Positions 23,300 to 33,995 of a DNA stretch of 64,000 bases are shown one piece after another (the stretch's first letter is position 1; the number at the start of each line of letters is the position of its first letter). Location of the stretch: positions 11,649,182-11,713,181 of the forward strand of contig NC_050475.1 of the NCBI RefSeq assembly GCF_013373865.1, in the 5' to 3' direction. Under the pieces are notes generated by a model. The model saw only the letters and a list, made by a program, of their open reading frames with translations, was not told the DNA's origin and made no database searches. The stretch comes from Monomorium pharaonis. Lineage: Eukaryota; Arthropoda; Insecta; Hymenoptera; Formicidae. A program made the translations under genes and the position numbers.

Positions 23300-23915
23300 T
23301 TGGATACTCACTTAAAAAAATGTGATGTTAAAAGGAAGAAATTTACATTAAAAATTTGTTTATACATTCTTCAGAAATAGAAAGATATCTAAATAAAAAA
23401 CACTTTTAAAAAAAATTATTTTTTTGAGTAAATGAATAACCCGTAAAATCCCTTAGAAAAATGTACTTTAGAAAACCTTAAAAAAAAAACTTAAAAAGTA
23501 CGTAAAATTAATTTGAATACTTTAAACTTTAATTTAAAGTAATCTGAAAGTTACTTTAAAAAAAAAAATTACATTCAGAAAAAAACTTATTTTTTAAGAA
23601 ATGTGGAAAAACTTAAGAATTGTACAAAGTAAATTTCGATAATTTTAAAATTTATTTAAAAATAAATTTATTTAAAAATAATTTTAAAACAATAAAGTTA
23701 CAAAATTTTCAAAATTTACTTTTTATAATTTGTATGTTTCTTATAAAGTGAGTATTAAAATTATATTAAAGTTGTGTCTATAATTACAAAATTTTTAATA
23801 AAATATTTAATAATAAAAATAATTAATTTAAAGACCAAAAAGTAAAAATAAGCAGTTTATTTAACAAATAGTCAATTTATTTAAAAAGTTAACACGTCTT
23901 ATATACATCGTAAAA
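23300..23915. repeat. dispersed repeat, inverted relative to 31893-32500
   Basis: About 600 bp, rich in ACTTTAAA/AAGTA motifs. It aligns end to end with the reverse complement of 31893-32500, sharing for example ATTTCGATAATTTT and GTTAACACGTCTTAT-like blocks. Confidence 0.7.
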
Positions 23916-24063
23916 GTGATTATATTTGTTTCTTCTTTATGCAGAAAAATTAATGTAATATATAGTTGTACAGTACTTTTCTTTATAAAAGACAATTATG
24001 AATAAAAATGAATATGTATGTAATTACTTATATTAATTAATACTAATAATATTATAATAATAA

Positions 24064-24411
24064 TTAACTTTATTGCGTCCTCGAAAGGGTTACAAGGCGC
24101 TTTTAAACGGAGCGTATCCGAACCATGTACATTATTATCCACTCCTCTGCAATCCTTTACCTAATTATTTACACACATAATGTCACCCTCTCACGTTCTG
24201 GCCCTTGAGCGGCCTCATAGATTTTCGCCCTTCTTCATTCCACGATTCCTACTATTCCTCTCCCTCCTCCTCCACTTCGATCACTCTCTCCTCTCTCTTC
24301 CCTCCGACCATCACCCTGATCTCCTCTGCTGCCACTGCCTTCCTCCTGTCTATCCCTCTTTTCCAGATAATTTGCCGAAGGCTCTATTGTTCGACCTGGT
24401 TCCACAATTGT
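24064..24411 (-). mobile_element. non-LTR 3' end fragment
   Basis: Minus strand: a purine-rich coding end with a Gly/Arg/Glu tail ending GIVGIVE, then a short 3' UTR with CGCCTTGTAACCC and CGAGGACGCAATAAAG, then an ATTATTATT-like tail. This resembles the last 350 bp of an R1/Jockey-type element. No RT motif remains. Confidence 0.5.
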
Positions 24412-24451
24412 AAGTACCTCTACTCGGCTTTTAAAGTCTTTTTTACTCATT

Positions 24452-25900
24452 TTGGACTCGGTCATCTCGGATTTCTCACCGAAATTTCTGGAAGCTCACG
24501 TGTCAGTTGGTGTCTCGCGCCTGCGCCAGGTGCTCGTGCTCGGGATCCTCGACTCGTTAGTATTGTTGGAGACGTTCGCGCTCCCCACTCCAAAAGTCGG
24601 CTGTCTTTGTTTGGGATTCGGCTTGTCAACATTATCGCAGGCGTCGAGGCCCCCACTCTGTGAGTCAGCGGTTTTGACAGGTATCGACGCGTGGAGAACT
24701 CTCTCTTGCGCGGTATGTAAGCGCTTTATCGCAACTGCAGATGCGTTCTACTGCGAGCGCGTTTCGCAACATGTTTTTCATGAGGGATGCTATCGAGTTT
24801 CGACAGACGATGGGGACCCCTCCGATATCGAGGATATCTGATGTCTCCTCTGTAAAAGCAGTAGACTCTTCCAGCGAGCTGCTGTCGCCCACCCCAGTGC
24901 CAATGCTGCCAGGTTTCCGGTCTCGGATGCCTCCGGCGGGGAGTTGAGCTCACTTCGGGATCTCATCGCCTCGCTCCTCGATAAGGTAACTAATATCGAG
25001 ACTAAGCTAGAAGACTTAATTGCCGTGAGGTCATCACTAGAGACAAACATGCAGTAATTCGCATCCTCGATGTGCACTCTCACCACCAAATTCAAGTCCC
25101 TCTCCGCGCGGATCGACTCGCTCTCGGTTTTGATGTCGCGCCTCGTGGATCAACAGAGCGGCCTCTTCGAGCGGGTGGAAGCCCTCGAGACCCGACCTGG
25201 CTAGGCGGATTTTGGAGGTCCACGGGCGGACCCTATGTCGCGATTGGATGCTTTGGAGCGGGATAAACTAAATATGGAGCTAATTCTCTTCGGTATAAAA
25301 GAGCTCGCGGACGAGAACCCCCGCGCCGTCGCCTCCGAGATCGGATCGGCTCTGTCCGTGGCCGTCATGCCGGGCGACATCATCTCCTGTTATCGGATCC
25401 CCGCCAGGGACAATCGTCCCCGTCCTCTGGTGGTCAGACTCTCTTTAAACGATGTACGCAATCGTTGGATCGACGGCAAGCGTGCCAAGGGGATTCTCGA
25501 GGAGAGCGGTGATCTCCGACTCTCTCGCCGGGTTCAACGTGGAAGTCAATAAGAGACTGACGGCTCTTACCAAGAATGTTCTCCGAGAGGTGAGGCGCGC
25601 TGTGAAGGGTCGGCTTCACCATACTTTGGTTCGCAACGGCTTTGTTTTCGTGAGGCTCCAGAGGCTGCTGCCGCGCCTATTAGACTGCGTCACTTGGTGT
25701 CTTGCTCTACGGACTTGCCTGCTTTATCCGCCCGGGATGGCGTGGTGCCTCTCCGCTCTCCGAGCGCGGGGCAGGCGCGTGCGAGTTCACGACCCCGGTC
25801 TGCGCCCGCTGCGGATTCGCGATCTTCTCTCCCCACCGCGCACCCAAAGCGCACTACCGGCGCCGGGGCCATCCCCAAGCAGCCCTCCCGAAAAAATGTC
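24452..25900 (+). pseudogene. element D ORF1 (PHD-like finger, coiled coil, RRM-like)
   Basis: Encodes CAVCKRFI...DAFYCERVSQHVFHEGCYR (24705-24800), a Cys/His finger. After a TGA at 24839-24841, where a sense codon is expected, comes a further CLLCKS pair. Then follow a coiled coil (LRDLIASLLDKVTNIETKL, 24955-25190) and LFGIKELADENP...ISCYRIP (25290-25400), the RRM-like part, and a C-terminal basic region LTALTKNVLREVRRA. At least two nonsense and two frameshift changes. The protein would bind the element RNA. Confidence 0.75.
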
Positions 25901-25959
25901 TGATGCGACCCCCGCGCGGCGCTCTTCGCTTGCAATGGACCCTTTCGCCTCTGTCATGT

Positions 25960-26466
25960 TAACTGTCAGTCTTTTCTCCCCCACTTCGCAGAGTTTTCCG
26001 ATTTTTTTTTACAAAATAATTATGACATTATCGCAATGTCTGAGACATAGCTGAAGCTGCACGTTCCCGATTCCTTCGTTAACTTGCATGACTACCGTCT
26101 CGTCAGACTCGACAGGGAGGGGAGAGGAGGAGGCAAAGGAGTCCGGTTTCCGGTCGAAAATTGTAATGGTTGGGCAACGCAGCGAGGATACGAATCCTGA
26201 GCCCGCGACACGCGTAAATGCCTATAAGGATAGGCATTTACGCGTGTCGCGGGCTCAGGATTCGTATCCTCGCTGCGTCGCCCAATTATTACAATTCTCG
26301 ACCGGAATATTTACTTCTCTCCGTTACCACGGACGGCTGCCGGCCTTTCCTTCTAAGCGTAGTTTATCGGCCCCTCAAGGTGGGCTTTCTCTCTCTTTTC
26401 CAGGCCGACTTTGAGCGACTTCATACTACCTTTACCGCAGCCATTGTCGTCGGCGATTTTAACATA
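25960..26466 (+). pseudogene. element D endonuclease, N-terminal two thirds
   Basis: LNCQSFLPHFAEFSDFF, IIAMSET followed by a stop where Trp is usual, YRLVRLDREGRGGG, then a break by the inverted duplication. It resumes at GLRIRILAASP, VVYRPLK and VVGDFNI. The segment after GDFNI, with the SDH motif, is gone. Confidence 0.8.
26150..26305. repeat. 76-bp inverted duplication (hairpin) inside the endonuclease
   Basis: 26150-26225 is the reverse complement of 26230-26305 with only a few mismatches and a 4-base spacer. The right arm is native endonuclease coding sequence (GLRIRIL frame); the left arm is an inverted extra copy. Confidence 0.95.
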
Positions 26467-26614
26467 GTGAGCCCCAGATGCGCACAGTAATAAATGGACA
26501 CAGCAGGCTGAGTGAAACGGACACAGTAACAAACGGACACAGACTAAATGCGCATAAACCAAATGCGCACGGACCAAATGCGCACAGTCGCAAACCCATG
26601 TGGTGCAAAGAATG

Positions 26615-26712
<98 letters not shown>

Positions 26713-26890
26713 GGGGGGGTGCACGGGGGGCTTCGCCCCTCTCCCGCACCCACCCGTCGGTAGAGGTGCCCTGAGAAGTCGCAACCTATGTGGTAAGTCT
26801 GTTGGTTACTATGTCCGTTTGGTTTGTGCACATTTGGTCCATGCGCATTTGGTCCGTGCGCATTTGATCTGTACGCATTTGGTCTGTGTC
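26467..26890. repeat. CAAATGCGCA inverted array around a CA microsatellite
   Basis: Left: several units AAATGCGCACGGACC. Centre: (CA)n at 26620-26710 and G9 at 26711-26719. Right: the same units inverted (GGTCCGTGCGCATTT). It sits exactly after GDFNI of element D, and about 90 codons of endonuclease are missing across it. Confidence 0.85.
26620..26710. repeat. (CA)n microsatellite
   Basis: About 45 CA units, followed by nine G. Confidence 0.98.
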
Positions 26891-27810
26891 CCGTTTCGAC
26901 CTTAATTCCTTCCTTAGCTTCCTGGCGGCGCTCGACTGGGCCGCTATCCATCGTTCCCCCTCCCTCGACGTGAAAGTTGGTTTACTGTCCGGTTACCTCC
27001 TCGATACCAGGAATCGCTTCGCACCTCTGCGTTTTTTCACGGTAAGGCGTCCTCCAGCCTCCTGGCTCGATTCATCTATCAGAACGCTAATGCGCAGGAG
27101 AGACGCCTTGCGAAGAATTCTTCTCCTACATCCGTCGTCCGTCAACCGCTCAGCTTATGTCTTCCTGCGGAATGAAGTTAGCCTCCTCATCACCTCCGCC
27201 AAAAATAATTATTTTTCTTCTCGCGCACCTCGACACCCGCTCCTCCCTCTCTGGACTCTGGGCAGAGCTGCGCTCCCTGGGTCTCGCCAAACCTAAATCT
27301 GCCCTCTCACTATCCGACTTCTGTTTTGATGACCTTACTGTCCACTTCTCCACAGCCCACCTCCCTTCCTGCGCCATCCCACCCCTCCCGTCCCTTCCTG
27401 TCTCACTCCTCCTTTGCCCCCCCTCCTACTCTTTCAGATCCCGCCTTCTATTTCAAGCACATCACTCCAGATAACCTGCGTAACGCTCTCATTAAATGTA
27501 ATTCCAATGCTGTCGGCCTCGATGATATCAACTGTCGGCTACTCCTGGACGTCCTGGATAGCCTTCTTGTTATCTTTTCCGTAATCCTAGACCTCTTCAA
27601 CTCACCCCTAAACACTTCAACCTTTCCTTCCTCTTGGAAATACTCCCACGTTATCCCTCTTCCGAAAATTAAAAATCCCTCAGCCGTCTCCCACTTTCGC
27701 CCCATTTCTCTCCTCTGCTTCCTCTCCAAGGTCCTTGAGGCGCATAGTCCACGAACAACTCTTGTCTCATCTGTCTCTTCATCGCCCGCTCGATTCCTTC
27801 CAATATTGTG
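26891..27810 (+). pseudogene. element D linker and RT finger domain
   Basis: RFDLNSFLSFLAALDW, SWLDSSIRTLMRRRDALRR, then frame changes near 27215 and 27330. Next come DNLRNALIKCNSNAVGLDDI, FPSSWKYSHVIPLPKIKNP and HFRPISLLCFLSKVLEA, the first RT blocks. It ends before motif A. Confidence 0.85.
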
Positions 27811-28361
27811 CTATATGAATCTCTTCGTTTTTTCATGACGGAAACGATGGTATAATCCACAATAATATCAATTAACATTAAATACGTTAATAATTAATGT
27901 AAATTAATAGTTTTAAAAAGGTAAAAGATAGAACTGGGATAAAACGGATCTTAGATATTGTTTAAAATGTATAATTATTTAGACAAATAAAAGTTAAAAA
28001 AACCGATAGCTTAAAAAAAGGAGGAAATAAAGAATCATTTTTTTATTATGTTATAAAATTGTAAAAAACATTAATTTTTTTATATAGAATATATTATTAC
28101 ATAGAATTACAAAAAAATTTTTGGAAAGCAATTGGGACTGTAGTACACAAGTCTTATAAATTTTGGGTAGGTAAAATCGAAACCAGGTCCCATTTTTGCT
28201 CAAATAAGGATTTTTAAAAAAGTGAGGTTATGTAAATGAAAAACAGATTTTTTGGCGCTGTAACAGTATAATCGACAGATCGTTACAAAAAAGGAGTGCT
28301 AAACAATTTCAACGCGCAAAAATGATCTAAAAAAGAAGTTGCGTGCGTGCGTGCGGCGTGC

Positions 28362-28393
<32 letters not shown>

Positions 28394-28674
28394 GCGCGCG
28401 CATGTGTGTAAGTAACAGACAGTACAAAAGAAAAGCCATTCGAAGATCTTTTGAGGAAAAAAAATCCGTGCGCATAAAATGGCAAAACTGTAATCATCGT
28501 ACCGATGCAACTCACCTCCTCCCTCAAACACACATACACACACACACGTGCACGCGCACGCACGCACACACGCAAACTTTTTTTTTAGGCCATGTTTAGG
28601 CGTTGAAATGATTTAGCACCATAGAGCTTATACTAATGGAGGGGCCTTGATGTGTTGTAACCATAGAACTTATA
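27811..28674. other. AT-rich DNA with opposed GT/GC microsatellites
   Basis: No gene. The pair of microsatellites at 28339-28577 is listed separately. Confidence 0.5.
28339..28577. repeat. inverted pair of (GT/GC)n and (AC/GC)n tracts
   Basis: 28341-28408 is GTGC/GCGC/GTGT-rich and strictly alternating purine-pyrimidine. 28527-28577 is its ACAC/GCAC counterpart on the same strand, so the two can pair. Open frames here are microsatellite translations. Confidence 0.85.
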
Positions 28675-28967
28675 CACGGAAAAAAGTTTGGCACTACTGC
28701 TGTATCATAGGTGGTAGTGCAGCGCCACCTCGCATTTAGGACTACCGGTTTTGGGTAACTGGCAGCACTAAGCGCCGGGAGAACTGTTCTCCCCACCCTG
28801 ATGGGGCAATCACTGCACTTTCAAGTTGGGACTGCTGCAGTGCGAAATTGGGGCACCAGAGCTCCTTAACTGACAGAGCTGCCATGCCAAGGGAGAGTGC
28901 AACAGCGCCCTATCATTTCGTACAGCTATTGCACTAGTGCATCTGTAGTGCCAAACTTTTTTCCGTG
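28675..28967. mobile_element. CACGGAAAAAAG MITE with TA duplication
   Basis: Ends CACGGAAAAAAGTTTGGCAC and its inverse, both flanked by TA. 293 bp, GC-richer than its surroundings, no transposase. The interrupted flank CTTATA|CTAATG occurs uninterrupted at 28628-28638. Confidence 0.9.
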
Positions 28968-30220
28968 TACTAATGAAAGCGGAATAGCGTATACATCCGT
29001 ATGCCGAAACTGTGTCCAACATCTGTGCGACAAGGATAGGTAGAACATAACTTTTCCTCATAATGCGCATGAGCGGCCGTATTTGTAGGTATGAGACAGA
29101 ACTAGTTTTCTGTTTCATTTCATAACTTTTCCTTATAATGTGCATGAGCGGCCGTATTTGTAGATATGAGACATCTGTCTCTAACTAGTTTTCTGTCTCA
29201 CTTCTTGGACACACTTGTACGGATTTTTTCCCCTTCCATTAGTATAAGTTTTATGGTTGTAACGCGCGCGGGGAGAATCGACAGAGAAGTGGATATATTC
29301 TGTCTCTTTTCCTCTGAGAATAGGTTTGTAACTATACAATCTGAGACCCGATTCTCGAACTCGTACGAAAAAAAATTGCTTATAAATATAACATTGTGCA
29401 TTCATCAAGTGGTACATAATTTAGAATCTAAAAGATGCATGCTAATCAATGAATGCACAGTATTACTTTCGTATGTAAAAATTTTTTGTACTAATTGTAA
29501 AAAAGTTTCTCCGATTCATTCATTAAAACTTTCTCGTATAATTAAAGAAAAATCTATAATAATAATAATAAAACACAAAAAGATAAAAATAAGAGACATG
29601 TAAATATGCAAAATAAGAAATCATAAAAACATTATTGTAATACAAAATATTACGTGCTAGGCCTATTCTATTAAAGGTAACACGTGTACTTAAACCTGTA
29701 TTCGTAGCTGTAATTTCATTTATTTTTCTTTGCTAATTTTATGAATCTTACTTTTTAAATATAAATTTGCACTTAAACTTTACAAATATTTAAAGAAACA
29801 TAAGTATACATGTAAATAATAAAAATGATAAAATAAGATAAATACTAAATAATATTTATATAAAAAAATATTTGAAAATTGTAATTTTCAAAAATATTGA
29901 CGTAAATATTAAAAAAATATAAATTAAACTAAAGAAAGGTTCTAAAACTTTAGAAAGGTTATTTTAAATAACACGTTTTATTAAATATTTAAGTAATTTA
30001 TGTAATGTTTATTTATTATGAAACGATATAAGTTTTGTTATTTTTTTCCTTATTCGTTTTTTAGAGATTTTGTCCTTTGAAGATTAAAGAATAAAATTTT
30101 GCATAACAAATTATGATACGTTATAAATATGTACAAAATTTGGGCCAAAAAATCACTATTTTTATGAAAAAATGCCGGTTCTCTAAAAGTTAATATGCAT
30201 ACTTACAGATGAAACGATAT
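28968..30220. other. unclassified repeat-derived DNA
   Basis: Contains a 75-bp tandem duplication (29046-29205) and, near 29237, an inverted copy of the sequence at 28617-28639, so 28600-29270 may be an old foldback. The rest is AT-rich with no gene; the 145-codon frame 29166-29603 has no recognisable domain. Confidence 0.4.
29046..29205. repeat. 75-bp tandem duplication
   Basis: Two direct copies containing GCATGAGCGGCCGTATTTGT and ACTAGTTTTCTGT, about 90% alike. Confidence 0.9.
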
Positions 30221-30498
30221 GTCACATTTTTTTTTATAACGTCTTTTACAAATATAGCAAGTTATTGCCATTATAATAAATAGTAACACGTCAAATTAAT
30301 TTTAGTTATTTTTGTTTGATATCAGCCTGTAACGGCCCAAGTAGGCTCGTACCGCTCATATGTGCGGTACGAGTCTACTTGGGCCGTTACAGGCTGATAT
30401 CAAACAAAAATAACTAAAATTAATTTGACGTGTTACTATTTATTATAATGGCAATAACTTGTTATATTTGTAAAAAACGTTATGAAAAAAAGAGTGAC
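30221..30498. mobile_element. near-perfect palindromic foldback, 135-bp arms
   Basis: 30221-30355 and 30364-30498 are reverse complements with very few differences and an 8-base centre. The only non-AT-rich part is the core with GGCCCAAGTAG. No open frame and no clear target duplication. Confidence 0.9.
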
Positions 30499-30970
30499 AA
30501 GGGATAATATATTTTATATTTAAAAAAATAAACATTTTTTGCAATTTTATAGCAAAATAAAAAAATTGATTGTGTTTACTCATTTTTCTTAAGCTATTGT
30601 TTTTTCTTTTATTTGTTAAAATAATTATATTCTTTAAACAATATTTAAAATCCATTTTATTCCGATTCTAGAGTTACCTTTTAACTGTCCAAAACTATTT
30701 GTTAAAATTTGTTAAAAATTGACAAAGAAATAGGATAGATTTTTTAAACGAATTTATTTTTGCGATTTTTTTCAAATTTGATTTTGTTTACGTTAATTAT
30801 TAAATATTAAAATTAATAACGTGTTTAATGATCACAACGATGATTACAACGATGATCATTTAAATGTTAAATACAATTAATTACACATATATGTCTATTT
30901 TTATTTATAATTATACTCTAGAAAGAAAAGTACTGTACAGTATAATTATATGCAACGTTATTTTCTCACA

Positions 30971-31865
30971 AGTAACACTAGGGAAGTGCCATACGGCAAT
31001 TTTCCTGAAACTTGGCATACAAGTAGTACATGAAAAACTATTGGACACGTATATTGTTATATCGGCTCGAAAGCCGTTTGAAGGGTAGAAATAACTATTA
31101 TCGATTTTGGGGATAGGTTCGACTATTTTACGAATTATTTTTACGATTGTTGCGAAATCAGGTAATTAAGGGTTTTTGGGATCGCTGATAACCAATCTGA
31201 AGTCTGTTTTTAAGAATTCAAAATGGCGGATTCAATATAGCGGTCGCATTTTTCAAAAGTTTTATACCCTGTTAAAAAGTGCGAAAATTGCAAAAAAGTA
31301 AGAAATGAGGATAACTTTGAGGCGAATTTGTAAAAGGTCCTAATCGAAAACTACCCCTAACAGTAACGAAACATCGAAAACCAATCTTAGTGCTCCGTTC
31401 GACACATTGGAGGGATTGATTTTTAGATGCATCACTGCTTGTACGGATAGTTTTCGATGTTTCGTTACTGTTAGGGGTAGTTTTCGATTTGGACCTTTTT
31501 GTTACAAATTTGCCTTAAAGTTATCTTCATTTCTTACTTTTTTGCAATTTTCGCACTTTTTAATAGGGTGTAAAACTTTTGAAAAAATGCGACCGCCATA
31601 TTGGATTCGCCATTTTGAATTCTTAAAAACGGACTTCAGATTCGTTATCAGCGACCCCAAAAATTCTTAGTTATCTGATTTCACAACAATCGTAAAAATA
31701 ATTCGTAAAATAGTCGAACCTACCCCCAAAATAGATAAGGGTAATTTCTACTCTTCAAACGGCTTTCGGGCCGATATAACAATATACGTTTCCAATAGTT
31801 TTCCATGTACTATTTGTATGCCAAGTTTCAGGAAAATCGCCGCATAGCACTTCCCTAGTGTTACT
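30971..31865. mobile_element. foldback transposon, about 400-bp arms
   Basis: Ends AGTAACACTAGGGAAGTGC and its inverse. The arms run about 30971-31385 and 31445-31865 at roughly 90% identity, with a 60-base centre. The 87-codon frame 31407-31670 lies in an arm and is not a gene. Confidence 0.9.
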
Positions 31866-31892
31866 TATCAGTATAGAAAAAAATAGCCACTT

Positions 31893-32500
31893 TTATGACT
31901 TACATAAGGCGTGTTTACTTGTCAAATAAATTGTCTATTTTTTAAATAAACTGTTTATTCTTACTTTTTGTTCTTTAAATTACTTTTATTACTAAATACT
32001 TTATAAGAAATTTTGTATTAAAATATACAATTTTATTACAATTTTAATACTCATTTACTTTATAAAAAACATACAAATTATAAAAAATAAATTCCGATAA
32101 TTTTATAATCTTATTATTTTTAAATTATTTTTAAAAAAACTTTAAAATTATCAAAATTTACTTCTCACAATTTTTAGGTTTTTTCAAAATTTCTTAAAAA
32201 GTAAGTTCTCTTTTTAAAAGTAATTTTTCAAATTACTTTTAATTAAAGTTTAAAGTGTTTAAATTTACTTTACGTATTTTTTTTAAGTAAATTATTGTGT
32301 TTTTGTAAGGTTTTTTATAATAAATTTTTCCAAGGGCTTAGCATTATGGAAACTGTTACGTCAGAAACAAGAAATTTAAATTAAACATTTGTCTATACTT
32401 TTTTAAATATCTGAATAAAAAAAATACTTTGGATAGTTTGTCATACTCTTGTAAAATACTCCAAAACCCTTTTCTTGACAATTAATAAAGGTGTAAAACA
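31893..32500. repeat. dispersed repeat, inverted relative to 23300-23915
   Basis: Second copy of the ACTTTAAA-rich repeat; see 23300-23915. Confidence 0.7.
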
Positions 32501-32523
32501 AATATATTACTATAGATTCTATT

Positions 32524-32936
32524 AGCGTTTTCTACTGGGAAAACTGGTGCAGCACCAACGCTACGGTAGATTTCGATGAAAACTCCACTAGCGCAATAAT
32601 AGTGCAGGTTTAATGTGGTTCAGTGGAACACATCATTAGACAGGTTTAAAAATTAAACAATTTCATTGTTATAAAGTTTACTAAAATAATGTAATAACAT
32701 ATACTTTAATGTAATACCTTAAAGCACGAACATAACATCTATTTAATTTGCACTGGCACCTTCCACCGTCTCGAAAGACGGTGGAGCAAAAGTTGCACTC
32801 GGTGCAATTTTTTTGCATCAATTTTGTCAGTAGAACATTAAACACTGAAAATATGTAAACTGATTTTTACAGTGAAACAATAAAATTGCACTCAGTGCGC
32901 ACCAGTGTTGCACTAGTTTTCCCAGTAGAAAACGCT
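32524..32936. mobile_element. MITE with AGCGTTTTCTACTGGG ends
   Basis: A 30-bp terminal inverted repeat, AGCGTTTTCTACTGGGAAAA, matches the right end with about two mismatches. The interior carries GTGCAAC/GCACTGG motifs and a perfect small hairpin at 32763-32784. 413 bp, non-coding. Confidence 0.85.
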
Positions 32937-33059
32937 GTATATCACATTAATGGCTGTACTTCTGTATAGGTCAAACCCCCGATTTTTTTTCAACTACGTA
33001 TTCTTATGTATTTTGGTGCGCTGATTACGAATATGATAGTAAAACTTCCAGCCTATACG

Positions 33060-33255
33060 GAAGTTTACCAATACTACGTAAATGTCACAGTAATGTATTT
33101 GTGATATGTCACCATTATATTACTGTAATTTATTTTGGCGGACATTTTAATATTATAATAATATTTCTGTAATATTTCGGCAATATTTCACTATGATATT
33201 GTAATAAGGAAACAAGATTTATGTAATATTATTGTAATATTACGTGCTATGTGGG
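33060..33255. mobile_element. partial CCCACATAGCACG-family MITE
   Basis: Right half of the family complete at 55008-55707: ATTTTAATATT, AATATTTCTGTAATATT and the terminus ACGTGCTATGTGGG. No left end was found. Confidence 0.75.
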
Positions 33256-33319
33256 TTATTCTCTATCAAACAGAAGTTTTACAAAAAATAAGAACTACTA
33301 TAAACATATTTTATATACA

Positions 33320-33508
33320 GGATAATTCTTAATGACTGTCTTTTTACCATCAAAACTTTTTATCATGAAAATGAATTACCGATTGCAACCTTAGTACACA
33401 CATGTACGAGATATGTATGTGCACAGACTATATATGTGTGTATTAAGGTTGCAATCTGTAATCCATCTTCCATGGTAAAAAGTTGAAGCAACCACTAAGA
33501 ATTATTCT
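33320..33508. mobile_element. foldback MITE
   Basis: ATAATTCTTAATG and CTTTTTACCAT-type blocks on the left pair with ATGGTAAAAAG and CACTAAGAATTAT on the right. The inner arms are GATTGCAACCTTA / TAAGGTTGCAATC. Confidence 0.8.
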
Positions 33509-33574
33509 ATTTATTAGTATATTTATATGTATTTTTATATAAAAGATTTCTTCGCAGGTTTTGAAATAATTTTG

Positions 33575-33995
33575 AAATAAAATTCAAGACAACAAATATA
33601 GAAAAATATGTTTCAATTATAAAAAATTAATGTATTTTAATTATTTTTATTTACAAAAATTGTTTAAAAAAAATTTTTTTTTAATCGCCCTTTGCCTGAA
33701 AAATTATAACTTTCTTAATTTTGAATATTTTAAGCTAAAAATTTAGGATTACATTTTTAATATATGTTACTTTAATAAAAAAATTAATTTATAGATGAAC
33801 TTTTCGAAAAAGATATTGGTAATTATTTAGTTTAGGGGACACCGCGCCGATAACGTTGACCTTGACATATGTTATCAAGGACATGACTATGAGTAACTTT
33901 TCTTTATAACTTAATTGGCGGTACTTAGATGGGATCACAAGTTTACATTTCCAAGCGCACCAAGCAAAGATATCTTATTAATAAGTCAGCCCGAT
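33575..33995. repeat. dispersed repeat, second copy of 21000-21520
   Basis: Direct copy with many point differences; see 21000-21520. Confidence 0.7.

Larger units (their letters stand above)
22601..24063. other. AT-rich intergenic DNA
   Basis: No gene. Holds a 37-bp tandem duplication, CCCACATAGCACG-family fragments near 23090-23290, and the repeat at 23300-23915. Confidence 0.5.
24412..27810 (+). mobile_element. non-LTR retrotransposon D, 3'-truncated, with two internal insertions
   Basis: Plus strand: leader, ORF1 with PHD-like finger and coiled coil (24452-25900), endonuclease (about 25960-26466), a foreign 420-bp insertion (26467-26890), then linker and RT fingers to about 27810. The element stops after FRPISLLCFLSKVLEA, so palm, thumb and 3' UTR are missing. 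It is related to B and C. Frames shift several times, so it is inactive. Confidence 0.85.

Noticed and set aside
25452..26054. 200-codon plus frame
   Set aside because: Only its first part follows ORF1 of element D; the rest is the wrong frame of the same element.
26353..26951. Val-Cys and Thr-His repeat proteins
   Set aside because: Pure translations of the (CA)n microsatellite.
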